64,000 bases of DNA from Pseudomonas peradeniyensis (GCF_014268935.2 NZ_JABWRJ020000001.1:62001-126000), one strand, 5' to 3'; counted from the stretch's first letter, positions 1-7,978 are shown. A program made the numbers and translations. The notes: generated by a model from the sequence alone, not told the origin.

Positions 1-578
1 GCTTCCCGGTGTTCACCGTCGAGCGCATCACCCACCGGCAGAAACCGATCTACCACAGCACCTACACCGGCCGGCCGCCGGATGAACCGGCGATCCTCGG
101 CGTGGCGCTGAACGAAGTGTTCGTGCCGATCCTGCAGAAGCAGTTCCCCGAGATCACCGACTTCTACCTGCCGCCGGAAGGCTGCTCGTACCGCATGGCG
201 GTGGTGACCATGAAGAAGCAGTATCCAGGCCACGCCAAGCGCGTCATGCTGGGTGTGTGGTCGTTCCTGCGACAGTTCATGTACACCAAGTTCGTTATCG
301 TCACCGACGACGACATCAACGCCCGCGACTGGAACGATGTGATCTGGGCCATCACCACGCGCATGGACCCCAAGCGTGATACGGTGATGATCGACAACAC
401 CCCGATCGACTACCTCGACTTCGCGTCGCCGGTGTCGGGCCTGGGGTCGAAGATGGGCCTGGATGCCACGCACAAATGGCCGGGCGAGACTACACGCGAA
501 TGGGGCCGGGTCATCGTCAAGGACGAGGCCGTCACCCGCCGTATCGATGAGCTGTGGGACCAGTTGGGAATAGATTGA
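1..578 (+). CDS. ubiD: UbiD 4-hydroxy-3-polyprenylbenzoate decarboxylase, 3' part
   Basis: The reading frame is open to the left edge of the window (frame starts at base 3), so this is the C-terminal 190 or so residues of a protein of about 490. The residues match Ubi[55 protein letters not shown] and [21 protein letters not shown]. UbiD removes the carboxyl group from the polyprenylated ring in ubiquinone synthesis, using the prenylated FMN made by UbiX. The stop codon overlaps the start of the next gene (TGATG), so the two are probably co-translated. The start and promoter lie outside the window. Confidence 0.97.
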   Translation, partial: FPVFTVERITHRQKPIYHSTYTGRPPDEPAILGVALNEVFVPILQKQFPEITDFYLPPEGCSYRMAVVTMKKQYPGHAKRVMLGVWSFLRQFMYTKFVIVTDDDINARDWNDVIWAITTRMDPKRDTVMIDNTPIDYLDFASPVSGLGSKMGLDATHKWPGETTREWGRVIVKDEAVTRRIDELWDQLGID

Positions 579-1546
579 TGCAGGTAACCTTGCAGCCTTC
601 CGGGGCGGTACTGGCGGTCGAACCGGGTGAAAGGATTCTGGATGCCGCGCGGCGCCTGGGCTACGAATGCCCAAGCAGCTGCCGCAATGGCAACTGCCAT
701 GTGTGTGCCGCGCTGCTGGTGGAGGGCAGTGTTCGCCAGGAAGGCCAAGTCCGCGATCACGGTGAACTGTTCACCTGCATCGCCGAGCCGCTGGAGGACT
801 GCGTGTTGCTGTGGGATGGTGTGCTGGCCCTGGGCGAGCTGCCGGTGCGCAAGCTGGCCTGTACCGTGAGCGAATGCGTCGAGGTCGGTGGCGACGTCTG
901 GCGCGTGCGCCTGCGCGCGCCCGCCGGCAAGCCGCCGCGCTATCACGCGGGGCAGTACCTGATGATCGAGCGCGACGGCATGGACAAGGCGGCCTTCTCC
1001 CTCGCCTCGGCGCCCCACGGTGGCCGTGACCTGGAGCTGCATGTGCTGGCCCGGGAAAGCAGCGCCGTGCAGTTGATCGAGCAACTGCGGCGCAGTGGCC
1101 TGGCGCGTATCGAACTGCCGTTCGGTGATGCCCATCTGGCGGAGCTGCCCGACGGCCCGCTGGTGCTGATCGCCGCCGGTACCGGCATGGGCCAGATGCA
1201 CAGCCTGGTCGAGCACTGCCGCGCCCAGGGGTTCAAGCATCCGGTGCATTTGTACTGGGGCGTGCGCCGGCCCGAGGACTTCTACGAGATCGAGCACTGG
1301 GACGAGTGGCAGCGCCTGCCCAACCTGTTCCTGCACAAGGTGGTCAGCGACCTGTGCGGCTGGGAAGGGCGCTGCGGCCTGTTGCACGAGGCGGTGTGCG
1401 AGGACATCGGCGACCTGAACCAGGTGCACGTCTATGCCAGCGGCTCGCCGAACATGGTCTACGCCACCCTTGATGCGTTGGTCGAGGCCGGCATGGATGC
1501 CCACCGCATGCGTGCCGACGTGTTTGCCTACGCGCCGCGGGGGTGA
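578..1546 (+). CDS. 2Fe-2S ferredoxin/FAD/NAD(P) oxidoreductase (CDP-6-deoxy-glucoseen reductase-like)
   Basis: A protein of 322 residues. The N-terminal plant-type ferredoxin domain (about 1-90) has cluster cysteines C35, C40 and C43 (spacing C-x4-C-x2-C) and probably C67. A flavodoxin-reductase FAD domain follows (about 100-200, with RYHAGQYLMIE), then an NAD-binding domain (VLIAAGTGMGQMHSLVEH and the late YASGSPNMVY). The family moves electrons from NAD(P)H through flavin to the cluster and on to a partner. Homologues are named after AscD/RfbI but many serve oxygenases or ubiquinone-related enzymes. The ATG overlaps the ubiD stop, which hints at a role tied to UbiD or quinone metabolism. 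The true acceptor cannot be read from the sequence. Confidence 0.88.
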   Translation: MQVTLQPSGAVLAVEPGERILDAARRLGYECPSSCRNGNCHVCAALLVEGSVRQEGQVRDHGELFTCIAEPLEDCVLLWDGVLALGELPVRKLACTVSECVEVGGDVWRVRLRAPAGKPPRYHAGQYLMIERDGMDKAAFSLASAPHGGRDLELHVLARESSAVQLIEQLRRSGLARIELPFGDAHLAELPDGPLVLIAAGTGMGQMHSLVEHCRAQGFKHPVHLYWGVRRPEDFYEIEHWDEWQRLPNLFLHKVVSDLCGWEGRCGLLHEAVCEDIGDLNQVHVYASGSPNMVYATLDALVEAGMDAHRMRADVFAYAPRG

Positions 1547-1613
1547 TGCCACTTATCTTTGAGCAAGTCAGCGGGTCGGGGCTTGCACGCCGTCGTTTCG
1601 GCGAGCGGTTCAT

Positions 1614-2492
1614 TCAGCGATTGGCAAGCTGCTGAAGGCTTTCGACAACCTCTGACAAGTCTTCGGTAAATGGCGATGCCGTCGCAGCGTCGGCGTGTTG
1701 CGCCTGGCGGTATTCGCTAGGGGTACAACCGACTAATTGCTTGAAGGCGCGGGCGAAGTATGACGGGTCCTTGAACCCGACGCCGTAGCCGATGCTGGTG
1801 ATAGGCATCTGACTGTTGGTGAGCAGCTCCTTGGCGCAGTCCATGCGTTTGCTCAGCAGGTATTCCATGAAGCCCAGTCCGTTGACTTCCTTGAATAGCC
1901 GGCTGAAGCGGAAGGCGGTCATGCCGCAACGTTTTGCCAGTGCTTTTTGGTCGATTTCGCTGCGAAAGTGCTGGTCGATGTAGAGCAGCACGTCATTGAG
2001 CGCCTGGTGTTTGTGGTGCTCGTTCGTCAGGCGGATGCTGTCCGGCAGCGCGGGACCATGCTCGACCTGTGTCTTGTTGCCGCTGGACTGTATGCTGCGG
2101 CGCAGCTCGCAGAGCTGTTCCAGCGCATGTAGAAAACGTTGCTTCTCTTTGTTGGAAAGAGGTAACACGATGTACTCCCAGACCCGGGAGCGCATGGCCC
2201 ACACGGCAAGCTCCTCGGAGTGCTGCACGGTGAACATGGCGATTGGTATGGACGACGCCTTGCGCTTGATCTCCAGCAGCAGGTTGAGCCCGGGCATGTC
2301 GGGGCGATCGTAGTGGATGCAGATCATGTTCGGTTGGGGCGTGCCATCGACATCAAGTTCGGACAATGCGGCGACCTTGGCGATACGGCAGTCGCAGGTC
2401 GGACGGAACTGCGCAACCAACAGCTCGGCCGATCGGTCTCGGGTGAGATCAAACCACAGCAGGTGGGGCGGGCTGGCCGATGCGGACTTCAT
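1614..2492 (-). CDS. AraC-family regulator with degenerate receiver-like N-terminus, probable regulator of the Flp pilus
   Basis: A protein of 292 residues. The C-terminal third is a clear AraC/XylS DNA-binding domain with two helix-turn-helices (QKALAKRCGMTAFRFSRLFK and SIGYGVGFKDPSYFARAFKQ, then GCTPSEYRQ). The first 130 or so residues have the length and hydrophobic-strand pattern of a response-regulator receiver domain, but the usual signatures are poor: no standard D-x-x-M-P spacing, and EYIVLPLS where the invariant K-P should be. Phosphorylation control is therefore doubtful. The gene is divergent from flp1 with 333 bp between them. Tandem repeats typical of an AraC-type operator precede both flp genes, so its most likely role is activating pilin transcription. 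That link is inferred, not shown. Confidence 0.88.
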   Translation of the reverse strand: MKSASASPPHLLWFDLTRDRSAELLVAQFRPTCDCRIAKVAALSELDVDGTPQPNMICIHYDRPDMPGLNLLLEIKRKASSIPIAMFTVQHSEELAVWAMRSRVWEYIVLPLSNKEKQRFLHALEQLCELRRSIQSSGNKTQVEHGPALPDSIRLTNEHHKHQALNDVLLYIDQHFRSEIDQKALAKRCGMTAFRFSRLFKEVNGLGFMEYLLSKRMDCAKELLTNSQMPITSIGYGVGFKDPSYFARAFKQLVGCTPSEYRQAQHADAATASPFTEDLSEVVESLQQLANR

Positions 2493-2825
2493 CCTGGTAT
2501 TCCTGTTGCGTTCCCTGCGTCCTCGTACGACGCGCGTCGCACTCCGTGTGCTTGCTCATTGCGAGTTGCCATTTTGACGATGCCGTTCATCCATTACAGT
2601 CCTCGCAGGTGAAGGGCTGGCAGAGCGTTTGTTACTACTAACTAAATAATGTCAAAGAACTATTTCTGGTGGTGAGTTGCTTGGCGTGTTCAGGGCATGC
2701 TGCAAAATAGTCCTACCCATCGACAAAAAACTCCTAACCCTCCGTGATTCTAGCTGACTAGGATTCACACAGGCGGCACACTAACTAACCGCCTCGGTAG
2801 ATCGATGTTATATGAGGTGCACAGA
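2493..2825. other. 333-bp divergent control region between the AraC-type gene and flp1
   Basis: No gene is supported here. The stretch from about 2625 to 2770 is more AT-rich than its surroundings. It holds the tandem operator-like repeats (listed separately), a candidate -10 (TAGGAT at 2759-2764) and the flp1 ribosome site GAGGTG at 2814-2819. The promoter of the regulator gene should also lie here, but I cannot point to a convincing one. Confidence 0.6.
2702..2740 (+). promoter_or_regulatory. Tandem operator-like repeat and promoter of flp1
   Basis: Two copies of one motif lie in direct orientation: GCAAAATAGTCCTACCC (2702-2718) and GACAAAAAACTCCTAACCC (2722-2740). Their TCCTA cores start at 2711 and 2732, exactly 21 bp apart, so they sit on the same face of the helix. 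The same pair occurs upstream of flp2. The downstream copy would overlap the -35 region of a promoter whose -10 is TAGGAT (2759-2764), as expected for an AraC-type activator acting next to RNA polymerase. The 21-bp phasing matches known AraC half-site spacing. The protein that binds is inferred. Confidence 0.7.
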
Positions 2826-3017
2826 ATGAATATTCAATCGATGAAACTGTCGGTGCTGAAATTCATCAAGGACGAAGAAGGCCTGACGATTGTGGAGTAT
2901 GCGGTAGCGGGTGGTCTGATCACCCTGGGTGCCGTCGCGGCTTTCATAACACTGGGCGGCAATGTGAGTACCGCCATCACCAGTCTCGGTTGTGCCGTTA
3001 AAGGCACCACGTGCTAG
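2826..3017 (+). CDS. flp: Flp/Fap-type pilin 1 (type IVb prepilin)
   Basis: A prepilin of 63 residues. The leader is positively charged and ends KDEEG, followed by the Flp motif LTIVEYAVAGG. TadV should cleave after the glycine, leaving E5-Y6 in a 44-residue mature pilin that is mostly one hydrophobic helix (GLITLGAVAAFITLGG). Two cysteines near the C-terminus (SLGCAVKGTTC) could form a disulfide loop. An in-frame ATG at 2805 exists, but GAGGTG at 2814-2819 is properly spaced for 2826, and flp2 has the same arrangement. The mature pilin differs from the second one at three positions. Flp subunits polymerise into the thin Tad pilus used for adhesion and biofilms. Confidence 0.95.
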   Translation: MNIQSMKLSVLKFIKDEEGLTIVEYAVAGGLITLGAVAAFITLGGNVSTAITSLGCAVKGTTC

Positions 3018-3036
3018 GCAGTCCACGTGCGTTTTC

Positions 3037-3066
3037 GGCCCCGTCGTGAGCATTCGCAGCGGGGCC
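3037..3066 (+). terminator. Hairpin after flp1, possible terminator or mRNA stabiliser
   Basis: The arms GGCCCCG and CGGGGCC pair perfectly over 7 bp around a 16-nt loop, 20 bases after the flp1 stop codon. There is no run of T after it, so it is not a standard intrinsic terminator. It could separate high-level flp1 message from the downstream genes, which have their own promoter. Confidence 0.4.
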
Positions 3067-3504
3067 TGATAAGGAGGAACCACGGGGCACCCGAGGGATG
3101 CGTCGTGGGGACAAAAGCGCATCATGGATAGACTCTGCCTGATTCTCCAATCACGGTCCGGTTCGGACAACGCATCAGTGTGTCTCTGCAGGCCAGAGGC
3201 ATGCGCGTACCGAGCATTCAAACAACCCCACCTCCTGGCAAGTCGGACTGCACTGTCGCGATTGCGCTCCTGAATGGTTTCTCCTCGCTGACCAGTATCG
3301 TCGCTGTACCACTTCCCAATAGATCGAATCACGATAGACACATGACCATTCTGGCCATTTCGAGGCCTATTGCTCGACAGGATGGCTTGGCGCGGTGTTT
3401 TCATCCGCTGGGTGGGGGCAGGGTAACGGGGATGAGTCATTTACGAACGCGCTGCCAAGTGTCCAGGCCGCAAGTCGCATCGTTTGTAGCGTGTGATGAC
3501 AGGG

Positions 3505-3543
3505 GCAAAAAACTCCTAGCGATCAGCAAAAAACTCCTAACCC
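3505..3543 (+). promoter_or_regulatory. Tandem operator-like repeat and promoter of flp2
   Basis: Two direct copies, GCAAAAAACTCCTAGCG (from 3505) and GCAAAAAACTCCTAACCC (3526-3543), have TCCTA cores at 3514 and 3535, again 21 bp apart. Compared with the flp1 pair, the offset of the core (803 bp) equals the offset of the shared CTGACTA (2754-2760 and 3557-3563), so core, candidate -10 (TACTGT, 3562-3567) and their 27-bp spacing are all conserved. The stop of the repeat to the ATG is 83 bases here and 86 at flp1. The promoter was probably duplicated with its gene and then kept under selection. Confidence 0.72.
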
Positions 3544-3625
3544 CAAGGGTGCACTTCTGACTACTGTTCAACTCAACAACACGGCAAGTGTTGCTCGATA
3601 ACAAACATTGTGTGAGGTGAGCGAA

Positions 3626-3817
3626 ATGAAACTGCAATCAATTAAAACTTCTGTTGCGAAGTTCATCAAAGACGAAGATGGCCTGACCATCGTGGAGTAT
3701 GCCGTCGCCGGTGGGCTGATCACGCTGGGTGCCGTTGCGGCGTTCATCACCCTGGGCGGCAACGTGAAAACCGCCATTACCAGCCTGGGCTGCGCTGTCC
3801 AGGGCAAGACTTGCTGA
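3626..3817 (+). CDS. flp: Flp/Fap-type pilin 2 (type IVb prepilin)
   Basis: A prepilin of 63 residues with leader ending KDEDG and mature sequence starting LTIVEYAVAGG. The mature part is identical to pilin 1 at 41 of 44 positions (changes S to K, K to Q and T to K, all near the C-terminus) and keeps both C-terminal cysteines. The leaders differ more than the mature chains. The ATG at 3626 follows GAGGTGAG, as at flp1. It is the first gene of the tad operon proper, 29 bases before tadV. Whether both pilins enter one fibre or are made under different conditions cannot be told from sequence. Confidence 0.95.
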   Translation: MKLQSIKTSVAKFIKDEDGLTIVEYAVAGGLITLGAVAAFITLGGNVKTAITSLGCAVQGKTC

Positions 3818-3846
3818 GGCCATAGCATCCAACGAGGGTCGCAGTC

Positions 3847-4365
3847 ATGGGCATCGAGCAGTCGATCGTCATTGCAACGTTGCTGGGGCTGCTGGGTACT
3901 GCGGTGCTGAGCGATCTGCGCTGGCACCGTATCCCTAACTTTTTGGTACTGCTTGGCCTTGCCCTGGGCTTGACCAGCCAGGTCTCCATTCTGGGCGCCC
4001 TTGGCTTGGGCCACTGGGCCTTGGGCATGACGATCGGCTTTGCCATATTCCTGCCGATGTATGCCTTTGGCGGGATGGCCGCCGGTGACGTCAAGCTCAT
4101 GGCCATGGTCGGTGCCTTTCTCACCCCGCACGACGCCCTGTGGGCCGCGCTTTTCAGCCTGATTGCCGGTGCGCTTTGCGGACTCTTGATCGTCCTTGCG
4201 CGGGGGCAGGTACAGCAGACCGTGGGGCGCTACTGGTTGATGTTCAGAGCCAGGGCCTATATGGCGCCAGCGGTCGATGAGGTGGCAGGCAAGCCCTTTC
4301 CTTATTCAGTTGCGGTCTTGCTTGGCACCTTGACCAGCGTCTTCTGGCTGCCCTTCGGCCAGTAA
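3847..4365 (+). CDS. tadV: TadV/CpaA prepilin peptidase (A24 family)
   Basis: A 172-residue polytopic membrane protein, the usual size for the short A24 prepilin peptidases that lack the N-methylating domain of PilD. The two catalytic aspartates are visible in SDLRWHRIPNFL (first Asp, near residue 22) and in the GD motif of AAGDVKLMAMVGAF. It should cleave the leaders of both Flp pilins and the TadE/TadF pseudopilins after glycine at the inner face of the membrane. It lies 29 bases after flp2 behind the ribosome site GAGGG and 14 bases before the AAA+ gene. Confidence 0.93.
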   Translation: MGIEQSIVIATLLGLLGTAVLSDLRWHRIPNFLVLLGLALGLTSQVSILGALGLGHWALGMTIGFAIFLPMYAFGGMAAGDVKLMAMVGAFLTPHDALWAALFSLIAGALCGLLIVLARGQVQQTVGRYWLMFRARAYMAPAVDEVAGKPFPYSVAVLLGTLTSVFWLPFGQ

Positions 4366-4379
4366 GTCAGGAGAACACC

Positions 4380-5705
4380 ATGGACGCCGCCGACAAGAGT
4401 GACACCATTCACGACGAGCGCGAACTTGTGCAGCGCTTGGCCCCGCAGCCGCGTACCGTGCGCGAAACCGGGTTGGCGGAAAACCTGCTCGGTGACCTGG
4501 TCTGCAAGCATTTGCACGATGCAGGCGTGCTGGACATGCCCCGACTGGTGGAACGTCTGGCACTGACGGGGGCGGTGCTTGAAGAGGTCTTGACCTCGCT
4601 GCGCAAGGACGGTCGCATCGAAATACTCGGCCAGAACGGTGGCCAGACATTGCGCTATGGGTTGACCGAGCGCGGTCGCAGCGCCGCCCGCGACGCCTTG
4701 GCACGCAGCGGCTATATCGGTGCGGCGCCGTTTCCGGTCAGTCAGTACCGGGCGCTGCTCAAGGTGCAGACCATCCATCACGGCCAGATCAATGCACAGG
4801 ACATGCAGCAGGCTTTCAAAGGGGTGGTTCTGGCGCAAGGCATGCTTGATCAACTGGGCGTGGCGCTCAATTCGGGTCGCGCCATCATGATTTACGGGCC
4901 GGCGGGCACGGGCAAGACCTATGTCAGCAGCCGTCTGGCGCGCCTGTTCGATGAAGCGATCTGGGTTCCGTATGCCATTGCGGTCAACGAGTCGGTGATC
5001 GAAATCTACGACCCTCAGGTACACCGCTGCCTGGATGATCAGGATGATCAGCAGAACACCCTGCTGCTTGACGAAGGGATCGACCGGCGACTGCTTCGCT
5101 GCATGCGCCCGCTGGTGATCACCGGCGGTGAGCTGAGCATGGAGCAGTTGGATGTGCGCTACGACCCGTTCACCCGTCAGTACCAGGCGCCGTTGCAGCT
5201 CAAGGCCAGCAATGGCTTGTTCATCATCGACGACATGGGCCGGCAGCGCATGTCGCCGGCCGAGCTGCTCAACCGCTGGATCGTGCCGATGGAAGAGAAG
5301 CGCGACTTTCTCAACCTCGGCGGCGGGCGGCACTGCGAGCTGCCGTTCGACTTGGTCCTGGTGTTCTCGACCAACCTCAATCCGCTGGAGTTGGCCGATG
5401 AAGCGTTTTTGCGGCGAATTGGCTACAAGCTGCAGTTCGGCTACCTGAAACCCGAGGAATACGAGCGTATCTGGCGCCAGGAGTGCGAGCGGTTGAGTCT
5501 GGCCTTCGATCCGCGACTACTGCATTTCGCGCTGGAGGCGTTGTACGGCGCCGAGAACATGCCACTGGTGCCGTGCCATCCCCGTGACTTGCTGAGCATG
5601 GCCCTTGACCGCCAACGCTATCAGGGTGGCTCCGGGCCGCTGTCGGCGCAGGAGGTGAAGTGGGCCTGGACCAACTACTTCGTACAGTTCGACTTTCTTG
5701 GATAG
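4380..5705 (+). CDS. AAA+ ATPase with N-terminal winged-helix-like domain, Tad-locus accessory protein
   Basis: A protein of 441 residues and not one of the classical Tad/Rcp/Cpa set. Residues about 35-110 look like a winged helix (PRLVERLALTGAVLEEVLTS, then a wing ending LRYGLTERGRSAARDAL). The AAA+ module follows: Walker A GPAGTGKT at 173-180, Walker B FIIDDMG at 281-287, sensor-1-like VFSTNLNP at 328-335 and an arginine pair FLRRIG at 343-348. No membrane segment is evident. It lies between tadV and cpaB with 14- and 16-bp gaps, so it is part of the operon. MoxR-like AAA+ proteins often remodel or load partner proteins. A role in pilus assembly or its control is inferred; the exact function is unknown. 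Confidence 0.82.
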   Translation: MDAADKSDTIHDERELVQRLAPQPRTVRETGLAENLLGDLVCKHLHDAGVLDMPRLVERLALTGAVLEEVLTSLRKDGRIEILGQNGGQTLRYGLTERGRSAARDALARSGYIGAAPFPVSQYRALLKVQTIHHGQINAQDMQQAFKGVVLAQGMLDQLGVALNSGRAIMIYGPAGTGKTYVSSRLARLFDEAIWVPYAIAVNESVIEIYDPQVHRCLDDQDDQQNTLLLDEGIDRRLLRCMRPLVITGGELSMEQLDVRYDPFTRQYQAPLQLKASNGLFIIDDMGRQRMSPAELLNRWIVPMEEKRDFLNLGGGRHCELPFDLVLVFSTNLNPLELADEAFLRRIGYKLQFGYLKPEEYERIWRQECERLSLAFDPRLLHFALEALYGAENMPLVPCHPRDLLSMALDRQRYQGGSGPLSAQEVKWAWTNYFVQFDFLG

Positions 5706-5721
5706 GTGAGGAGATACCGGC

Positions 5722-6537
5722 ATGAGCTCTCGTACTTTCATCTTGATTGCCTTGTCCTTGATCCTGGGATTGGGCGCTGCGTGGATGGCCAACACCTGGC
5801 TCAGTGCCCGGCTCAACGCCAGCGCCGATGACAGTCAGCGCAATGTGGTGGTCGCCACGGTAGAGATTCCGTTCGGGCAGATGGTCGAGGCGCAGCAGGT
5901 GACGCTGGTACGCATGCCCAAGGACGCGATACCGGATGACGCCTTCGATGCCACCGAAAAGGTCGTGGGCAAGATCGCCACCTTCGCCATGCTCGGCGGC
6001 GACATCCTGCGTGGTGCGCGCCTGGCCGAGCACTTGGGCGGCAGCACGCTGTCCTCGCTGATCGAACCGAGCAAACGGGCGATCTCGGTGCGGGTTGACG
6101 ACGTGGTTGGCGTTGGTGGCTTCCTCTTGCCGGGCAACCGGGTCGATGTCCTGGCGACCAGGCAGGTCGGCGGTACCGGTAATGCCGAGTCGCGCACCAT
6201 TCTGGAGGATCTGCGCGTGCTGGCCGTGGACCAGACGGCCAGCACCGACAAAACCCAGCCAGTGGTGGTGCGTGCGGTGACCTTGGAAATGACCCCTGCC
6301 CAGGCGGAACTGCTGGTCAAGGGCATGACCGACGGCAAACTGCAGCTGGCCCTGCGCAACCCGCTCGACAACAACAAGGTGCCGGTTCCCGCCGAGCCGG
6401 TGGCGCTGGCCCAGGCTGAGCCAGTGGCGCCGGTGCCGATGGTCAAGCCCATCGTCCGTCGCAAGAGTGTGTCTGGCCCCAGCGGTATCACGGTGATTCG
6501 CGGTATCGAGGTGAATGTCGTCAACACCCAGATGTAG
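5722..6537 (+). CDS. rcpC: RcpC/CpaB Flp pilus assembly protein (SAF domain)
   Basis: A protein of 271 residues with one N-terminal signal anchor (SSRTFILIALSLILGLGAAW), a SAF/ChapFlgA-like domain (VATVEIPFGQMVEAQQVTLV and GDILRGARLAEHLGG) and a CpaB-type domain (RAISVRVDDVVGVGGFLLPGNRVDVLAT, where the first 20 residues hold the core). The family works in the periplasm with the RcpA secretin and is needed for Flp pilus biogenesis. The C-terminal 50 residues are rich in Pro and Val, probably a flexible tail. The ribosome site GTGAGGAG lies 10 bases before the ATG. Confidence 0.92.
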   Translation: MSSRTFILIALSLILGLGAAWMANTWLSARLNASADDSQRNVVVATVEIPFGQMVEAQQVTLVRMPKDAIPDDAFDATEKVVGKIATFAMLGGDILRGARLAEHLGGSTLSSLIEPSKRAISVRVDDVVGVGGFLLPGNRVDVLATRQVGGTGNAESRTILEDLRVLAVDQTASTDKTQPVVVRAVTLEMTPAQAELLVKGMTDGKLQLALRNPLDNNKVPVPAEPVALAQAEPVAPVPMVKPIVRRKSVSGPSGITVIRGIEVNVVNTQM

Positions 6538-6629
6538 CCGCCGGACGCAATCGCTGACAGCCACGCCGAGTTACCGGCGTCGTGTACCGACACCCTGCAG
6601 GACAAGGTCGGTAGCACTGGAGGGTCTGA

Positions 6630-7970
6630 ATGATGAACGCGCATATTCGACAGCCGCTGCACAGATGCCCGCGGCATCAGCGGGGCACGGCTCTCGTGCT
6701 GGTGGTGATCGCCCTGGCCGCCATCCTGTTGATGGGGGCCCTGGCGCTGGACGGTAGTCACATGCTGGTGAACAAGGCCCGGCTGCAGAATGCCGTCGAT
6801 GCCGCTGCCCTGAGCGGGGCCAAGAAACTGAGCGAGGTGTACGGTGCGACCGGCTCCGCCAGCACCACCCAAGCCGCTGCCAGGGACACGCTGGCGCGCA
6901 ATGCCAACGCCGATGGCAACCAGGAACTGGCCAAGGCCATTGGCAACGACATAAGCGGTTTCGCCACGGTGGAGCTGTCTGCCAGTGTCTACGGACCGTT
7001 CTCTTTCCCTGGCCCTGCCAATGCACGGTATGTGCGGGTGTCGGTGCCCAATTACCCGCTCAGCGGGTTCTTCTGGGGCATGTTGCAGGCGGTCGGTAAT
7101 GGCGCTGCCCCGTCCAAGGCCGTGGCGGCCGTGGCCACCGCCGGTCCCAGCCCCGCCAGTCCCTGCGACTTGACCCCGCTGCTGGTGTGTGGCGACCCAA
7201 CCAAGAACGACCCCGGCAATGGGCTGTTCTGGGGGTTTCGCTTCGGTGACCTGCAGGTGTTGAAAACGGCGGCGAACAACAGTTCGAGCATTGGCCCGGG
7301 TAATTTTCAGTTGCTTGACTTCGGTTCCGGGGGCAACACGGTCCGGGACGGACTGGCGGGAGGCATCAAGCAGTGCAACCGTGTTGGCGACAACGTGCAG
7401 ACCAAACCGGGTAACACCGTCGGCCCTTCGGCCCAAGGCCTCAATACTCGCTTCAACCAGTATACCGGCAACCTCAGCGCGGCCGACTATCCGCCAGACC
7501 TGGTGATTACGGTCAACAGCAAGTCGTTCACCTACAACGGTTCACCAGCGCAGATCCAGTACAACAACCAGTCGGTGACCTCGACCAACGGCAACCTCGC
7601 CACCGCCAGTGGTGCGTTGTACGACTACAACGACTGGGCGCAGGCCTCCGCCGATTGTGCGTCCGGCTCGGCGGGTGGTTGCCAGAGCAATGGCGCATTC
7701 GAGCGGCGGATTCTCAAGGTGGTGGTCGGTGATTGCTCCGGCAAGAACGATGGGGCCAGTTCGATTCCGGTAATGGGCTTTGGCTGTTACTTCGTGCTGC
7801 AACCGGAGTCGCAGCAGGGCGGCTCGGCGCAAATCTTCGGCCAGTTCGTCAAGCAGTGTGATGGCGACAATGTGCCCGGCCCTCATCCAGCCAGCGACAC
7901 CGGTCCGCAGATCATCCAGCTGTACAAGACCTACATCGATAACAACCAGACGCCGAGCACCGACTCCTAG
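6630..7970 (+). CDS. tadG: TadG-like pilus assembly protein (Tad domain, cysteine-rich)
   Basis: A protein of 446 residues. A short cytoplasmic N-terminus ending HQRG is followed by one membrane helix (TALVLVVIALAAILLMGALA) and LDGSHMLVNKARLQNAVDAA, the hallmark of the Tad/TadG N-terminal domain. The remaining 380 residues are predicted outside the membrane and hold several cysteine pairs (for example PCDLTPLLVCGDP, DCASGSAGGC and DCSGKN), suggesting disulfides. It lacks the glutamate at +5 of true pilins. Ninety-two bases of apparently non-coding DNA separate it from rcpC. Family members are thought to anchor the pilus or act as minor components. Confidence 0.85.
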   Translation: MMNAHIRQPLHRCPRHQRGTALVLVVIALAAILLMGALALDGSHMLVNKARLQNAVDAAALSGAKKLSEVYGATGSASTTQAAARDTLARNANADGNQELAKAIGNDISGFATVELSASVYGPFSFPGPANARYVRVSVPNYPLSGFFWGMLQAVGNGAAPSKAVAAVATAGPSPASPCDLTPLLVCGDPTKNDPGNGLFWGFRFGDLQVLKTAANNSSSIGPGNFQLLDFGSGGNTVRDGLAGGIKQCNRVGDNVQTKPGNTVGPSAQGLNTRFNQYTGNLSAADYPPDLVITVNSKSFTYNGSPAQIQYNNQSVTSTNGNLATASGALYDYNDWAQASADCASGSAGGCQSNGAFERRILKVVVGDCSGKNDGASSIPVMGFGCYFVLQPESQQGGSAQIFGQFVKQCDGDNVPGPHPASDTGPQIIQLYKTYIDNNQTPSTDS

Positions 7971-7978
7971 GAGGTCTC

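Larger units (their letters stand above)
3018..3625. other. 608-bp spacer between flp1 and flp2
   Basis: I find no convincing gene. The first part has a hairpin with arms GGCCCCG (3037-3043) and CGGGGCC (3060-3066), but no T-tract follows; it may end or stabilise the flp1 transcript. A good Shine-Dalgarno sequence (AAGGAGG, 3071-3077) is followed only by poorly spaced short frames. The 3' part carries the second copy of the tandem operator repeats and the flp2 promoter. Confidence 0.6.
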
